Positions 23,780 to 31,882 of a DNA stretch of 64,000 nt are shown here, one piece after another; position 1 is the first letter of the stretch, and each line of letters opens with the position of its first letter. The notes under the pieces were generated by a model, which did not search any database, was not told where the DNA came from, and saw nothing but the letters and a program-made list of their open reading frames with translations. Where the stretch lies: assembly GCF_003143855.1 (NCBI RefSeq), contig NZ_QFRK01000033.1:33-64032 (forward strand), written 5' to 3'. The translations under genes were made by a program, and so were the position numbers. Source of the DNA: Streptomyces sp. NWU339 (lineage in GTDB: Bacteria; Actinomycetota; Actinomycetes; Streptomycetales; Streptomycetaceae).

Positions 23780-26101
23780 GTGACGGAGTCCGGAGCCGGG
23801 ACGGGCGCCGGAGCCGGGACGGGCGCCGGCGTCCGGAGGGTCGCGGTGATCGGGGGCGGGCCCGGCGGTCTGTACGCGGCGGCGCTGCTCAAACGCCTCG
23901 ACCCCGCGCGCGAGGTCACCGTCTGGGAGCGCAACGCCCCCGACGACACCTTCGGTTTCGGCGTCGTCCTGTCCGACGAGACCCTCGGCGGCATCGAGCA
24001 CGCCGACCCGGTGGTCCACGCGGCGCTCCGGGCGGACTTCGTCCGCTGGGACGACATCGACATCGTCCACCGCGGGGTACGCCACACCTCCGGCGGCCAC
24101 GGCTTCGCCGCCCTCGGCCGGCGCCGGCTGCTGGAGATCCTGCACGACCGGTGCCGCTCCCTCGGCGTCGACCTGTGCTTTCGCGCCGAGGCGCCGGACC
24201 CCGCACACCTGGCCGGGGCGTACGACCTGGTGGTGGCCGCCGACGGGGTGCACAGCGACACCCGCGCCGCCTTCGCGGACGTCTTCCGGCCCCGAATCAC
24301 CGAGCACCGCTGCCGCTACATCTGGCTGGCCGCGGACTTCGCCTTCGACGCCTTCCGCTTCGAGATCGCCGAGACCCCGCACGGCGTGATGCAACTGCAC
24401 GGCTACCCCTTCTCCACCGACGCCTCCACGGTGATCGTCGAGATGCGCGAGGAGGTGTGGCGGGCCGCCGGGTTCGGTGAACTCGACGAGGAACAGTCGA
24501 TCGAGCGCTGCGCCAAGATCTTCGCCGACGCCCTCGGCGGCCGCCCGCTGCGGTCCAACAAGTCGACGTGGACGGCCTTCCGCACGGTCGTCAACGACCG
24601 CTGGTCGCACGGCAACGTCGTGCTCCTCGGCGACGCCGCCCACACCGCCCACTTCTCCATCGGCTCCGGCACCAAGCTCGCCGTCGAGGACGCCCTGGCC
24701 CTGGCCGCCTGCCTGCGTGAACACCCCACGCGACAAGCCGCGTTGCACGCCTACGAGACGGAACGGCGGCCCGTGGTCACCTCCACCCAGCGGGCGGCAC
24801 GGGCCAGCCTGGAGTGGTTCGAGGACCTGGAGCTGTATCTCGCGGAGCCGCCCCGGCAGTTCGCCTTCAACCTGCTCACCCGCAGCCGCCGCGTCACCCA
24901 CGACAACCTGCGCCTGCGCGACGCCCGCTTCACCGGGGCCGTGGAGCGCGAGTTCGGCTGCCCGCCCGGCACGCCCCCGATGTTCACCCCGCTGCGGCTG
25001 CGCGAACTGACCCTGCGCAACCGGGTCGTCGTCTCACCCATGGACATGTACTCGGCCACCGACGGCGTCCCAGGCGACTTCCACCTCGTCCATCTGGGCG
25101 CCCGTGCGCTGGGCGGAGCCGGGCTGGTCATGACGGAGATGGTGTGCGTGAGCGCCGAGGGACGCATCACGCCCGGCTGCGCCGGTCTCTACACCGACGG
25201 TCAGGCTGCGGCATGGCGGCGGATCACCGACTTCGCGCACGCGGCGGCCCCCGGCACCGCGATCGGCGTACAGCTCGGCCACAGCGGCCGCAAGGGCTCG
25301 ACCAAGCTGATGTGGGAGGGCATGGACGAGCCGCTGGACACCGGCAACTGGCCCCTCGTCGCCGCCTCCCCCCTGCCCTACCGGCCGGACAGCCAGACCC
25401 CGCACGAGCTGACCGACACCCAACTCGACGACCTCCGTGAGCAGTTCGTCTCGGCGGCCGAGCGGGCCGCGCACGCCGGGTTCGACCTGCTCGAACTGCA
25501 CTGCGCCCACGGCTATCTGCTCTCCGGCTTCCTCTCCCCGCTGACCAACCGCCGCACCGACGCCTACGGCGGCCCGCTCGAGCACCGGCTCCGCTTCCCG
25601 CTGGAGGTCTTCGACGCCGTCCGCGCGGTGTGGCCGGAGCAACGGCCCATGACCGTCCGCCTCTCCGCCACCGACTGGGCCGACGGCGGCACCACGGCCG
25701 AGGACGCCGTCGCCATCGCCCGCGCCTTCGCCGCACACGGCGCCGACGCGATCGACGTGTCCACCGGGCAGGTCGTGTCCGACGAGAAGCCGGAGTTCGG
25801 CCGTTCCTACCAGACGCCGTTCGCCGACCGCATCCGCCACCGCGCCGGTGTCCCCGTGATCGCCGTCGGCGCGATCTCCTCCTGGGACGACGTCAACTCG
25901 CTGATCCTGGCCGGACGCGCGGACCTGTGCGCGCTGGCCCGCCCCCACCTCTACGACCCGCACTGGACCCTGCACGCGGCGGCCGAGCAGGGCTACGAGG
26001 GTGAGGGAGTCGTCTGGCCCGCGCCCTACCTGGCCGGCCGCAGACCCCCGCGGACCGGCCGCACGGACGCCCCCAGACCCCGGCTGACCCTGGGGAACTG
26101 A
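23780..26101 (+). CDS. fused flavin monooxygenase/flavin reductase acting on an aryl-CoA, 773 residues
   Basis: Two flavoenzymes in one chain. Residues ~18-395 form a FAD monooxygenase: AVIGGGPGGLYAAALLK, then the FAD-binding VLLGDAAHTAHFSIGSG and KLAVEDALALA. Residues from ~401 form an old-yellow-enzyme-like NADH:flavin oxidoreductase: FTPLRLRELTLRNRVVVSPM, QLGHSGRKGS, ELHCAHGYLLSGFLSPLTN and VGAISSWDDVN. This is the architecture of 2-aminobenzoyl-CoA monooxygenase/reductase and of proteins named salicylyl-CoA 5-hydroxylase/oxidoreductase. The start GTG at 23780 is in tight linkage with the hydratase. The first ~17 residues include two GAGTGA repeats from an exact 18-bp tandem duplication (23792-23827). 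The neighbouring ligase favours an anthranilate-type substrate. Confidence 0.9.
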   Translation: MTESGAGTGAGAGTGAGVRRVAVIGGGPGGLYAAALLKRLDPAREVTVWERNAPDDTFGFGVVLSDETLGGIEHADPVVHAALRADFVRWDDIDIVHRGVRHTSGGHGFAALGRRRLLEILHDRCRSLGVDLCFRAEAPDPAHLAGAYDLVVAADGVHSDTRAAFADVFRPRITEHRCRYIWLAADFAFDAFRFEIAETPHGVMQLHGYPFSTDASTVIVEMREEVWRAAGFGELDEEQSIERCAKIFADALGGRPLRSNKSTWTAFRTVVNDRWSHGNVVLLGDAAHTAHFSIGSGTKLAVEDALALAACLREHPTRQAALHAYETERRPVVTSTQRAARASLEWFEDLELYLAEPPRQFAFNLLTRSRRVTHDNLRLRDARFTGAVEREFGCPPGTPPMFTPLRLRELTLRNRVVVSPMDMYSATDGVPGDFHLVHLGARALGGAGLVMTEMVCVSAEGRITPGCAGLYTDGQAAAWRRITDFAHAAAPGTAIGVQLGHSGRKGSTKLMWEGMDEPLDTGNWPLVAASPLPYRPDSQTPHELTDTQLDDLREQFVSAAERAAHAGFDLLELHCAHGYLLSGFLSPLTNRRTDAYGGPLEHRLRFPLEVFDAVRAVWPEQRPMTVRLSATDWADGGTTAEDAVAIARAFAAHGADAIDVSTGQVVSDEKPEFGRSYQTPFADRIRHRAGVPVIAVGAISSWDDVNSLILAGRADLCALARPHLYDPHWTLHAAAEQGYEGEGVVWPAPYLAGRRPPRTGRTDAPRPRLTLGN
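23792..23827 (+). repeat. 18-bp exact tandem duplication inside the monooxygenase N-terminus
   Basis: Two perfect copies of GGAGCCGGGACGGGCGCC stand head to tail. They encode two Gly-Ala-Gly-Thr-Gly-Ala units in a flexible N-terminal leader before the FAD-binding strand. The repeat may vary in number between strains. Confidence 0.8.
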
Positions 26102-26122
26102 CGGGACGACCGGCCCTCGGAG

Positions 26123-26944
26123 TCACAGTCCGGCGAAGTCGGCCCCCGCGTCCCGCAGGCGTTCGTGCAGGCCGTGGAAGACGCTCGCCGACCGTGTCCC
26201 CGGCCAGTCGGCGGGCAGCAGGCCGGCGGGCAGACCCGGGTCGGTGTAGGGGAGGTGGCGCCAGGAGTCGAGGGCGAGGAGATAGTCGCGGTAGGCCTCC
26301 TCGGGCGGGGTGTCCGCACGCTCCCGCCAGGCGTCCAGCACCCGCGCGTGGCGCTCCAGGAACGCCTCGTGCTCCTTCGCGATCCCCTCGAGGTCCCACC
26401 AGCGGGCGACCGCCTCGGCGGTGGGCGCGTAACCGAGGTGCTCACCGCGGAAGAAGTCGACGTAACCGTCCAGCCGCAGCCGCTGCAGGGTGTGCCGGGT
26501 CTCCTCGTACAGCCGGGCGGGCGCGATCCACACACCGGGCGCGGCGGTGCCGAAACCGAGGCCGGACAGGCGGGAGCGCAGGAGGTGCCGCTTCTGGCGC
26601 TCGGACTCCGGTACGGAGAACACCGCGAGCACCCAGCCCTCGTCACCGGGTGCGGCGGTCGCGTAGATGCGGCGGTCACCGTCCTCCAGCAACTGGCGGG
26701 CGTCCGGCGACAGTTCGTAGCCAGCCGCGCCCTGTGCGGTACGGGCCGGGAGGAGCAGCCCGCGCCGCTTGAGCCGGGACACCGAGGAACGCACGGAGGG
26801 AGCGTCGACGCCGACCGCGGCCAGCAGCCGGATCAGCTCGGCGACGGGTACGGGGCCCGGCACGAAACGGCCGTAGGCGCCGTAGAGCGTGACGATGAGA
26901 GACCTCGGAGCGTGCTGCGCGGACTGGTCGGACACGTTGATCAT
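26123..26944 (-). CDS. PaaX-family transcriptional regulator, 273 residues
   Basis: A repressor of the PaaX type, which usually senses an aryl-CoA and controls CoA-dependent aromatic catabolism. The N-terminal winged HTH reads SLIVTLYGAYGR, then VAELIRLLAAVGVDAPSVRSSVSRLKRRGLL. The PaaX body follows: YATAAPGDEGWVLAVFSVPESERQKRHLLRSRL, FGTAAPGVWIAP and a C-terminal WRHLPYTDPGLPAGLLP block that is conserved in the family. The start is the ATG at 26944; no strong ribosome-binding site is seen and a GTG nine bases on is possible. It is convergent with the monooxygenase gene and lies next to the ligase gene on the same strand, so ligand and target are probably local. Confidence 0.9.
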   Translation of the reverse strand: MINVSDQSAQHAPRSLIVTLYGAYGRFVPGPVPVAELIRLLAAVGVDAPSVRSSVSRLKRRGLLLPARTAQGAAGYELSPDARQLLEDGDRRIYATAAPGDEGWVLAVFSVPESERQKRHLLRSRLSGLGFGTAAPGVWIAPARLYEETRHTLQRLRLDGYVDFFRGEHLGYAPTAEAVARWWDLEGIAKEHEAFLERHARVLDAWRERADTPPEEAYRDYLLALDSWRHLPYTDPGLPAGLLPADWPGTRSASVFHGLHERLRDAGADFAGL

Positions 26945-26983
26945 CTTAGGTCGTCTTGATCCACTCCGGCCCCGGCACCGGTG

Positions 26984-28630
26984 TCATCCCTGGTCAGCTC
27001 CCGTACCGGCGGCGGTGCGCAGGCGGAACCGCTGGAGTTTGCCGGTCGCGGTGCGCGGCAGCGCGTCCAGGAAGACGATCTCGCGCGGGCACTTGTACGG
27101 GGCGAGCTCCGACTTCACGAAGGCGCGCAGGGCCTCGGCGTCCCGTTCGGCGCCCTCCTTGAGGACCGTGTACGCCACCACGACCTGGCCGCGCGTCTCG
27201 TCGGGCCGCCCGACCACCGCCGCCTCCAGGACGTCCGCATGGCGCAGCAGGGCGTCCTCGACCTCGGGACCCGCGATGTTGTACCCGGCCGAGATGATCA
27301 TGTCGTCGGCGCGGGCGACATAGCGGAAGTAGCCGTCGGGCTCGCGGACATAGGTGTCGCCGGTGACGTTCCAGCCGCCGCGCACGTACTCCCGCTGGCG
27401 CGGATCGGCGAGATAGCGGCAGCCGACGGGACCGCACACCGCGAGCAGCCCCGGCTCGCCGTCGGGCACGGGAGTGCCGTGGGCGTCCTGCACGCGCGCC
27501 CGCCACCCGGGGACCGGAACTCCCGTGGTCCCGGGTCTGATGTCCTCGTCGGCGGCGGAGATGAAGATGTGCAGCAGTTCGGTGGCGCCGATGCCGTTGA
27601 TGACCCGCAGTCCGGTGCGCTCGTGCCAGGCCCGCCAGGTCACGGCCGGAAGGTTCTCGCCCGCCGAGACGCAGCGCCGCAGCGACGAGATGTCGGGTCC
27701 GTCGGGTCCGTCGTGCCCGTTGAGGGTCTCGAGCATCGCCCGGTAGGCCGTGGGCGCGGTGAACAGCACCGACACCCGGTGCTCGGCGATCGCGGTCAAC
27801 AACTGCGCGGGATGCGCCTGTTCGAGCAGCAGCGCGCTGGCGCCCGCCCGCAGCGGGAAGACCACGAGACCGCCCAGGCCGAAGGTGAAGCCGAGCGGCG
27901 GACTGCCGGCGAACACGTCGTCCTCCTTTGGCCGCAGGACGTGCCGGGAGAAGGTGTCCGCGATCGCGAGCACGTCCCGGTGGAAGTGCATGCAGCCCTT
28001 GGGGCGGCCGGTGGTGCCCGAGGTGAAGGCGATCAGCGCCACGTCGTCCGCCGCGGTGTCCACGGCCTCGTACGGCGTGCCGGGCGCCGGACGGTTCAGC
28101 AGGTCGTCCGGCGCGTCACCGCCGTACGGGGTGATCCGCAGGCCCGGGATCTCCGCCTTGGCGAGGTCGTCGACGGCCCGGACGTCGCACAGCGCGTGCC
28201 GTACGTCGGCGATCCCGCAGATGGTGCTCAGCTCGTGCGGACGCTGCTGGGCCAGCACGGTGACGGCGATCGCGCCGGCCTTGAGCACCGCCAGCCAGCA
28301 GGCGGCGAGCCAGGGCGTGGTGGGGCCGCGCAGCAGCACCCGGTTGCCGGGGACGACGCCGAGGTCGCCGGTGAGGACGTGGGCGAGCCGGTCCACGCGG
28401 GCGCGCAGCTCGCCGTACGTCCAGGTGCCGCCGTCGGGGGTGCGGAACGCCGGGCGGTCGCCCGGCGGGCCGTGCAGCAGCTCGGCGGCGCAGTTCAGCC
28501 GTTCGGGGTAGTCCAGCTCCGGCAGGTCGAAGCGGAGTTCGGGCCACTGGCCGGGTGGCGGGAGGTGGTCGCGGGCGAAGGTGTCGAGGTGCCCGGTGGG
28601 GTGCGGGTGCCCGGTGGCCCGTGGATTCAT
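26984..28630 (-). CDS. aryl-CoA ligase, 2-aminobenzoate/benzoate-CoA ligase type, 548 residues
   Basis: Activates an aromatic acid with ATP and CoA through an acyl-adenylate. The AMP-binding signature FTSGTTGRPKGCMH, then SPPLGFTFGLGGLVVFPLRAG, GIGATELLHIF, VTGDTYVREPDGYFRYVARADDMI and the C-terminal catalytic Lys in RTATGKLQR are all in order. The PLGFTFGLGG segment and overall pattern are closest, from memory, to 2-aminobenzoate-CoA and benzoate-CoA ligases. The ATG at 28630 follows GAGGGGG. It is divergent from the acyl-CoA dehydrogenase gene across a short region with an inverted repeat. It provides the substrate of the fused monooxygenase. Which acid it prefers cannot be decided by eye. 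Confidence 0.88.
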   Translation of the reverse strand: MNPRATGHPHPTGHLDTFARDHLPPPGQWPELRFDLPELDYPERLNCAAELLHGPPGDRPAFRTPDGGTWTYGELRARVDRLAHVLTGDLGVVPGNRVLLRGPTTPWLAACWLAVLKAGAIAVTVLAQQRPHELSTICGIADVRHALCDVRAVDDLAKAEIPGLRITPYGGDAPDDLLNRPAPGTPYEAVDTAADDVALIAFTSGTTGRPKGCMHFHRDVLAIADTFSRHVLRPKEDDVFAGSPPLGFTFGLGGLVVFPLRAGASALLLEQAHPAQLLTAIAEHRVSVLFTAPTAYRAMLETLNGHDGPDGPDISSLRRCVSAGENLPAVTWRAWHERTGLRVINGIGATELLHIFISAADEDIRPGTTGVPVPGWRARVQDAHGTPVPDGEPGLLAVCGPVGCRYLADPRQREYVRGGWNVTGDTYVREPDGYFRYVARADDMIISAGYNIAGPEVEDALLRHADVLEAAVVGRPDETRGQVVVAYTVLKEGAERDAEALRAFVKSELAPYKCPREIVFLDALPRTATGKLQRFRLRTAAGTGADQG

Positions 28631-28673
28631 GACGGTTCGCCCCCTCGGCGTGGTGGGCTCGCCCCAGGAGCGT

Positions 28674-28707
28674 ATCGCGTTGATGACGGCAGTCAACGGT
28701 TCGCGAT
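28674..28707. promoter_or_regulatory. nested inverted repeat between ligase and dehydrogenase genes
   Basis: ATCGCG and CGCGAT form outer arms, and CGTTGA and TCAACG inner arms, around TGACGGCAG. It lies in the 148-base divergent promoter region of the two pathway transcripts and is the best candidate site for the PaaX regulator. Confidence 0.5.
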
Positions 28708-28778
28708 AACCTGACGGGGTCCACTCGGACGAGCCTCATGACGGGCCTCATCGGGCGCGGGGAGGGAAGGAACCGGCG

Positions 28779-29906
28779 ATGACCGCATTCTCGCTCGAAC
28801 CGGAACAACTCGCCTGGTGCGCCCGGTTGCGTGCGCTGGCCGCCGAGCGCCTGCGTCCGCTCGCCGAGAAGGGCGAACCGGGCCGGGTCAACCGGCCCCT
28901 CGTCGCCGAACTCGGCACCCTCGGCCTGCTGCCCCGCCTCTTCACCTCCGGCGCGCTCGACCTGTGCCTGATGCGCGAGTCCCTGGCCCACGGCTGCACC
29001 GAGGCGGAGACCGCCCTCGCCCTCCAGGGCCTGGGCGCCCACCCCGTGCACACCCACGGCGCCGAGGAGCTGCGGGCCCGCTGGCTCCCCCGGGTGGCGG
29101 ACGGCACGGCGATCGCGGCGTTCGCACTCAGCGAGCCGGGGGCCGGCTCGGACGCGGCGGCGCTCTCCCTGACCGCCGAGCCGGACGGCCCCGGCCGCTG
29201 GCGGCTCACCGGCGAGAAACGCTGGATCTCCAACGCACCCGAGGCCGACTTCTACACCGTCTTCGCCCGCACCACTCCCGGCGCCGGCGCCCGCGGCGTG
29301 ACCGCCTTCCTGGTGCCCGCCGACCGACCGGGCCTCACCGGCACCGCCCTCGACATGCTCTCCCCGCACCCCATCGGAGCCCTCGCCCTCGACGCCGTAC
29401 CGGTGACCTCCGACGACCTGCTCGGCGAGGTGGACCGCGGCTTCCGGGTCGCCATGGGCACCCTCAACCTGTTCCGGCCCAGCGTCGGCGCGTTCGCGGT
29501 CGGCATGGCGCGGGCCGCACTGGACGCCACCCTCGAACACACCGCCGGACGCGAGGCGTTCGGCGGCCGGCTGAGCGATCTGCAGGCGGTGTCCCACCAG
29601 GTCGCCGAGATGGCCCTGCGCACAGAGTCGGCCCGCCTGATGGTGTACGCGGCCGCCACGGCGTACGACGCGGGCGACCCTGATGTCCCCAGCCGTGCCG
29701 CCATGGCCAAGCTGCTGGCCACCGAGACCGCGCAGTACGTCGTCGACCGGGCCGTCCAACTGCACGGCGCGAGGGCGCTGCAACGTGGGCACCTGCTCGA
29801 ACACCTCTACCGCGAGGTCCGCGCACCCCGCGTCTACGAGGGGGCCAGCGAGGTCCAACGGGACATCGTCGCCAAGGAGTTGTACAAGAGCCTGGAGAGC
29901 CGATGA
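28779..29906 (+). CDS. acyl-CoA dehydrogenase, 375 residues
   Basis: A FAD enzyme that dehydrogenates an acyl-CoA at the alpha-beta carbons. The FAD/substrate signature AFALSEPGAGSDAA and RLTGEKRWISNAPEADFY are present, followed by FLVPADRPGLTG and the C-terminal VDRAVQLHGARALQRGHLLEHLYREVRAPRVYEGASEVQRDIVAKEL. The catalytic Glu of this branch is expected in the YEGASEV segment and is present. The protein is slightly short at the N-terminus compared with fatty acid dehydrogenases, which is common for pathway-specific members. GGAAGGAA precedes the ATG. The stop overlaps the start of the RidA gene by four bases. It probably acts on the alicyclic CoA product of the monooxygenase/reductase. Confidence 0.9.
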   Translation: MTAFSLEPEQLAWCARLRALAAERLRPLAEKGEPGRVNRPLVAELGTLGLLPRLFTSGALDLCLMRESLAHGCTEAETALALQGLGAHPVHTHGAEELRARWLPRVADGTAIAAFALSEPGAGSDAAALSLTAEPDGPGRWRLTGEKRWISNAPEADFYTVFARTTPGAGARGVTAFLVPADRPGLTGTALDMLSPHPIGALALDAVPVTSDDLLGEVDRGFRVAMGTLNLFRPSVGAFAVGMARAALDATLEHTAGREAFGGRLSDLQAVSHQVAEMALRTESARLMVYAAATAYDAGDPDVPSRAAMAKLLATETAQYVVDRAVQLHGARALQRGHLLEHLYREVRAPRVYEGASEVQRDIVAKELYKSLESR

Positions 29907-30301
29907 CCACCGAGCGCGTCAATCCGCCCGAGCTGTCTCCACCGGCCGGCTTCTCGCACGCCGTCGTCGCCACCGGCTCCAGGGCGGTGTTCCTGGCCGG
30001 CCAGACCGCCCTCGACGGCGACGGGAAGGTCGTCGGCGACACCCTGCCCGAGCAGTTCACCCGGGCCCTCACCAACCTCCTCACCGCCCTGCGCGCCGCC
30101 GGCGGCACCCCGGCGGACCTGGCCCGCGTCACCGTCTACGCCACCGACGTCGCCGCGTACCGCATCCACGCCCGCGAACTCGGCCGCGTCTGGCGGCGGT
30201 TGGCCGGCACCGACTACCCCGCGATGGCGGTGGTCGAGGTCGTCCGCCTGTGGGACGAGCAGGCGATGGTGGAACTCGACGGTTTCGCCCTGCTGCCCTG
30301 A
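29903..30301 (+). CDS. RidA/YjgF-family enamine/imine deaminase, 132 residues
   Basis: A small trimeric-fold protein of the RidA superfamily, whose members hydrolyse reactive enamines or imines to ketones and ammonia. The pattern SHAVVATGSRAVFLAGQTALDGDGKVVG near the N-terminus, ALTNLLTALRAAGGTPADLARVTVYATD in the centre and AMAVVEVVRLWDEQAMVELDGFALLP at the end is typical. The start ATG overlaps the dehydrogenase stop. Its place in a ring-opening pathway suggests it removes nitrogen from an amino-cyclohexene-type intermediate, which would fit an aminobenzoyl-CoA substrate. Members of this family at this length that lie outside the archetypal RidA group may have other chemistry. Confidence 0.88.
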   Translation: MTTERVNPPELSPPAGFSHAVVATGSRAVFLAGQTALDGDGKVVGDTLPEQFTRALTNLLTALRAAGGTPADLARVTVYATDVAAYRIHARELGRVWRRLAGTDYPAMAVVEVVRLWDEQAMVELDGFALLP

Positions 30302-30451
30302 CCCCCCTGCGACCCCTGACCCCACGGTGAGGCGGGCGGCCCCCCGACGGCCGGTGCCAAATCGCCACCGAAGGGGTGAGGGTCACCGCTCCCGGCCCGC
30401 TCTCCCGGTACTGATGGAGGACCCCATTCCTCTTTTTCCGGAGGCTTCCCC

Positions 30452-30892
30452 ATGTCCGTACGTCCCTTCCTCGGCGCGGCAGCCGGCGCGGCGCTGCTGC
30501 TGCTCGGGTCCGCCGTGGCGGCACCCGCGGCGGCTGCGTCCGCCGCCCCCCGCGCGAGCGTGACGGTGGCTTCAAAGGGCCGGATCGCCGTCGACGGCAC
30601 CATCACCCTCTCCGGCACGTACCGCTGCTTCGAGGGCTCCGGGCCGGTTCTCGTCGGCTCCTCCGTGCACCAGGGCCTTTCCACGGTCCGCCACGGCATC
30701 GGCGGTACCCGTGCCGTGTGCGACGGTAAGAAGCGCCGGTGGGAGAACACCGGGAGAGCCCCCTCCGCCGCTCTGAAGGCCGGCGCGGCCGACGTCGAGG
30801 CCACCCTCCTGGAACTGCGACCCTTCGGCGGCATCCCGCTGCCCGTCTTCCACGCGGTGCAGCGACAGGGCATCACGCTGGTCCGGGCCTGA
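30452..30892 (+). CDS. secreted protein, DUF6299-like, 146 residues
   Basis: An exported small protein. The signal peptide is plain (FLGAAAGAALLLLGSAVAA, then APAAAASAAP). The mature part (RASVTVASKGRIAVDGTITLSGTYRC, then GTRAVCDGKKRRWENT) looks like the beta-sandwich family that I recall as DUF6299 in Streptomyces. Two Cys residues (in YRCFEG and AVCDGK) are likely to pair. GGAGG stands just before the ATG. No function is known. A small stem-loop follows the stop codon, so the gene is a single unit. Confidence 0.75.
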   Translation: MSVRPFLGAAAGAALLLLGSAVAAPAAAASAAPRASVTVASKGRIAVDGTITLSGTYRCFEGSGPVLVGSSVHQGLSTVRHGIGGTRAVCDGKKRRWENTGRAPSAALKAGAADVEATLLELRPFGGIPLPVFHAVQRQGITLVRA

Positions 30893-30894
30893 AC

Positions 30895-30917
30895 GAACGG
30901 CGCCCGCCCCGCCGTTC
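30895..30917 (+). terminator. stem-loop after the secreted protein gene
   Basis: GAACGGC and GCCGTTC pair around GCCCGCCCC, starting three bases after the stop codon. Confidence 0.6.
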
Positions 30918-31001
30918 TGCCGCGGCCCGGAAGCCTGTCGGCGCCGGTTCTGCCGTCCCCGGGCATGGACGGGTGGGCGGCCGGCCCGGCAGGCTGACCG
31001 C

Positions 31002-31847
31002 ATGGTCTCTCTCCGCCACACGGTGGTGCTCACCCCCGTTCCGCGCGCCTGGCTCGTCGACGCTCTCGCCGCTGTGGTGGAGTCGGCGGAGAGCAGCCGG
31101 GTGGAGGCGGGGCGGGTACTGCTGCCGGACGGGAGCGTGCTGCCGGACGTGCGGCTGACCGAGGGGCGTCACCTCCGGCCCGGGGCGGTGTACGAGGGGG
31201 TGTTCGACGAGAGCGAGGACGGGGACGAGGACGGGGCCGGAACCGCGGCCGGGGACGCGACCGGGGACGCGGAGGAGAAGCGGGCGCCGGGGGACCTCGG
31301 GGAATCGCTTCGGATCACCGTGCGGGAGTGGGACCGGCGCCGTGCGCTGCGGCTGGGGATCGCCGCGTCCGAGGCGGACGCCGTCCTGGTGGGGGAGGTG
31401 GCCCTGCGCAGCCCGGACCGTCCGCGTGAGGCCGAGATCAAGGGGAGGGCACGGATCGACGGCGTGTGGTCCGTGCTGTCCCGGCCGACGGGCCGGGCCC
31501 GGCTGCGGCTCGACGACTGGTGGACCGTCACGGACACCGGGCGGGCCCCGCGCTCCGCGCCGCTTCGGGCCCGGCTGGAGTGCGGCGCGGCGCGGGTGGA
31601 ACTGCGGGCGGTACCGCGGCCGGACCCCGTCGACGACAGATGGGAGGTGACGGTCACCGTGCGGATACGAGGCCGCCGCCTGTTCCGCCCGGTGGCGGCC
31701 CTCGCCCTCCGCCTGGGCCGGCGACGACTGCAACGGGCCCTGACCGACGCCCTGGAGGACCTGGCCACGCACTGGAACACCGAGGTGCCCCGCCTCACGG
31801 CGATGGACCGCGACGACATCCGCCGGGAGATCCTGCCCACCGCCTGA
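31002..31847 (+). CDS. hypothetical protein, 281 residues
   Basis: I do not recognise a family. There is no signal peptide and no clear membrane helix. Residues ~60-90 are a low-complexity acidic linker (DESEDGDEDGAGTAAGDATGD) encoded by short GGGGAC-type DNA repeats. The rest is rich in Arg and short beta-like stretches (RITVREWDRRRALRLGI, then ARLRLDDWWTVTDTGRAP). The C-terminal ~70 residues look helical and basic (FRPVAALALRLGRRRLQRAL). It could bind nucleic acid or phospholipid, but this is only composition. It is convergent with the PucR gene and stands alone. Confidence 0.7.
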   Translation: MVSLRHTVVLTPVPRAWLVDALAAVVESAESSRVEAGRVLLPDGSVLPDVRLTEGRHLRPGAVYEGVFDESEDGDEDGAGTAAGDATGDAEEKRAPGDLGESLRITVREWDRRRALRLGIAASEADAVLVGEVALRSPDRPREAEIKGRARIDGVWSVLSRPTGRARLRLDDWWTVTDTGRAPRSAPLRARLECGAARVELRAVPRPDPVDDRWEVTVTVRIRGRRLFRPVAALALRLGRRRLQRALTDALEDLATHWNTEVPRLTAMDRDDIRREILPTA

Positions 31848-31882
31848 GACGAGCGGACCCGCACGTCCCGCGCCCCGCAGGG

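Noticed and set aside
23780..26101. Two separate genes wrongly joined
   Set aside because: The frame is continuous and the junction near residue 400 has no stop or start. Fusions of these two flavoenzymes are a known architecture.
28116..29858. A 580-codon minus-strand open frame opposite the acyl-CoA dehydrogenase
   Set aside because: The plus-strand enzyme is certain. The minus frame is a shadow that also crosses into the ligase region in the wrong frame.
31207..31285. A minisatellite-type repeat of GGGGAC units
   Set aside because: It is an irregular low-complexity acidic linker inside an open coding frame, not a regular tandem array.
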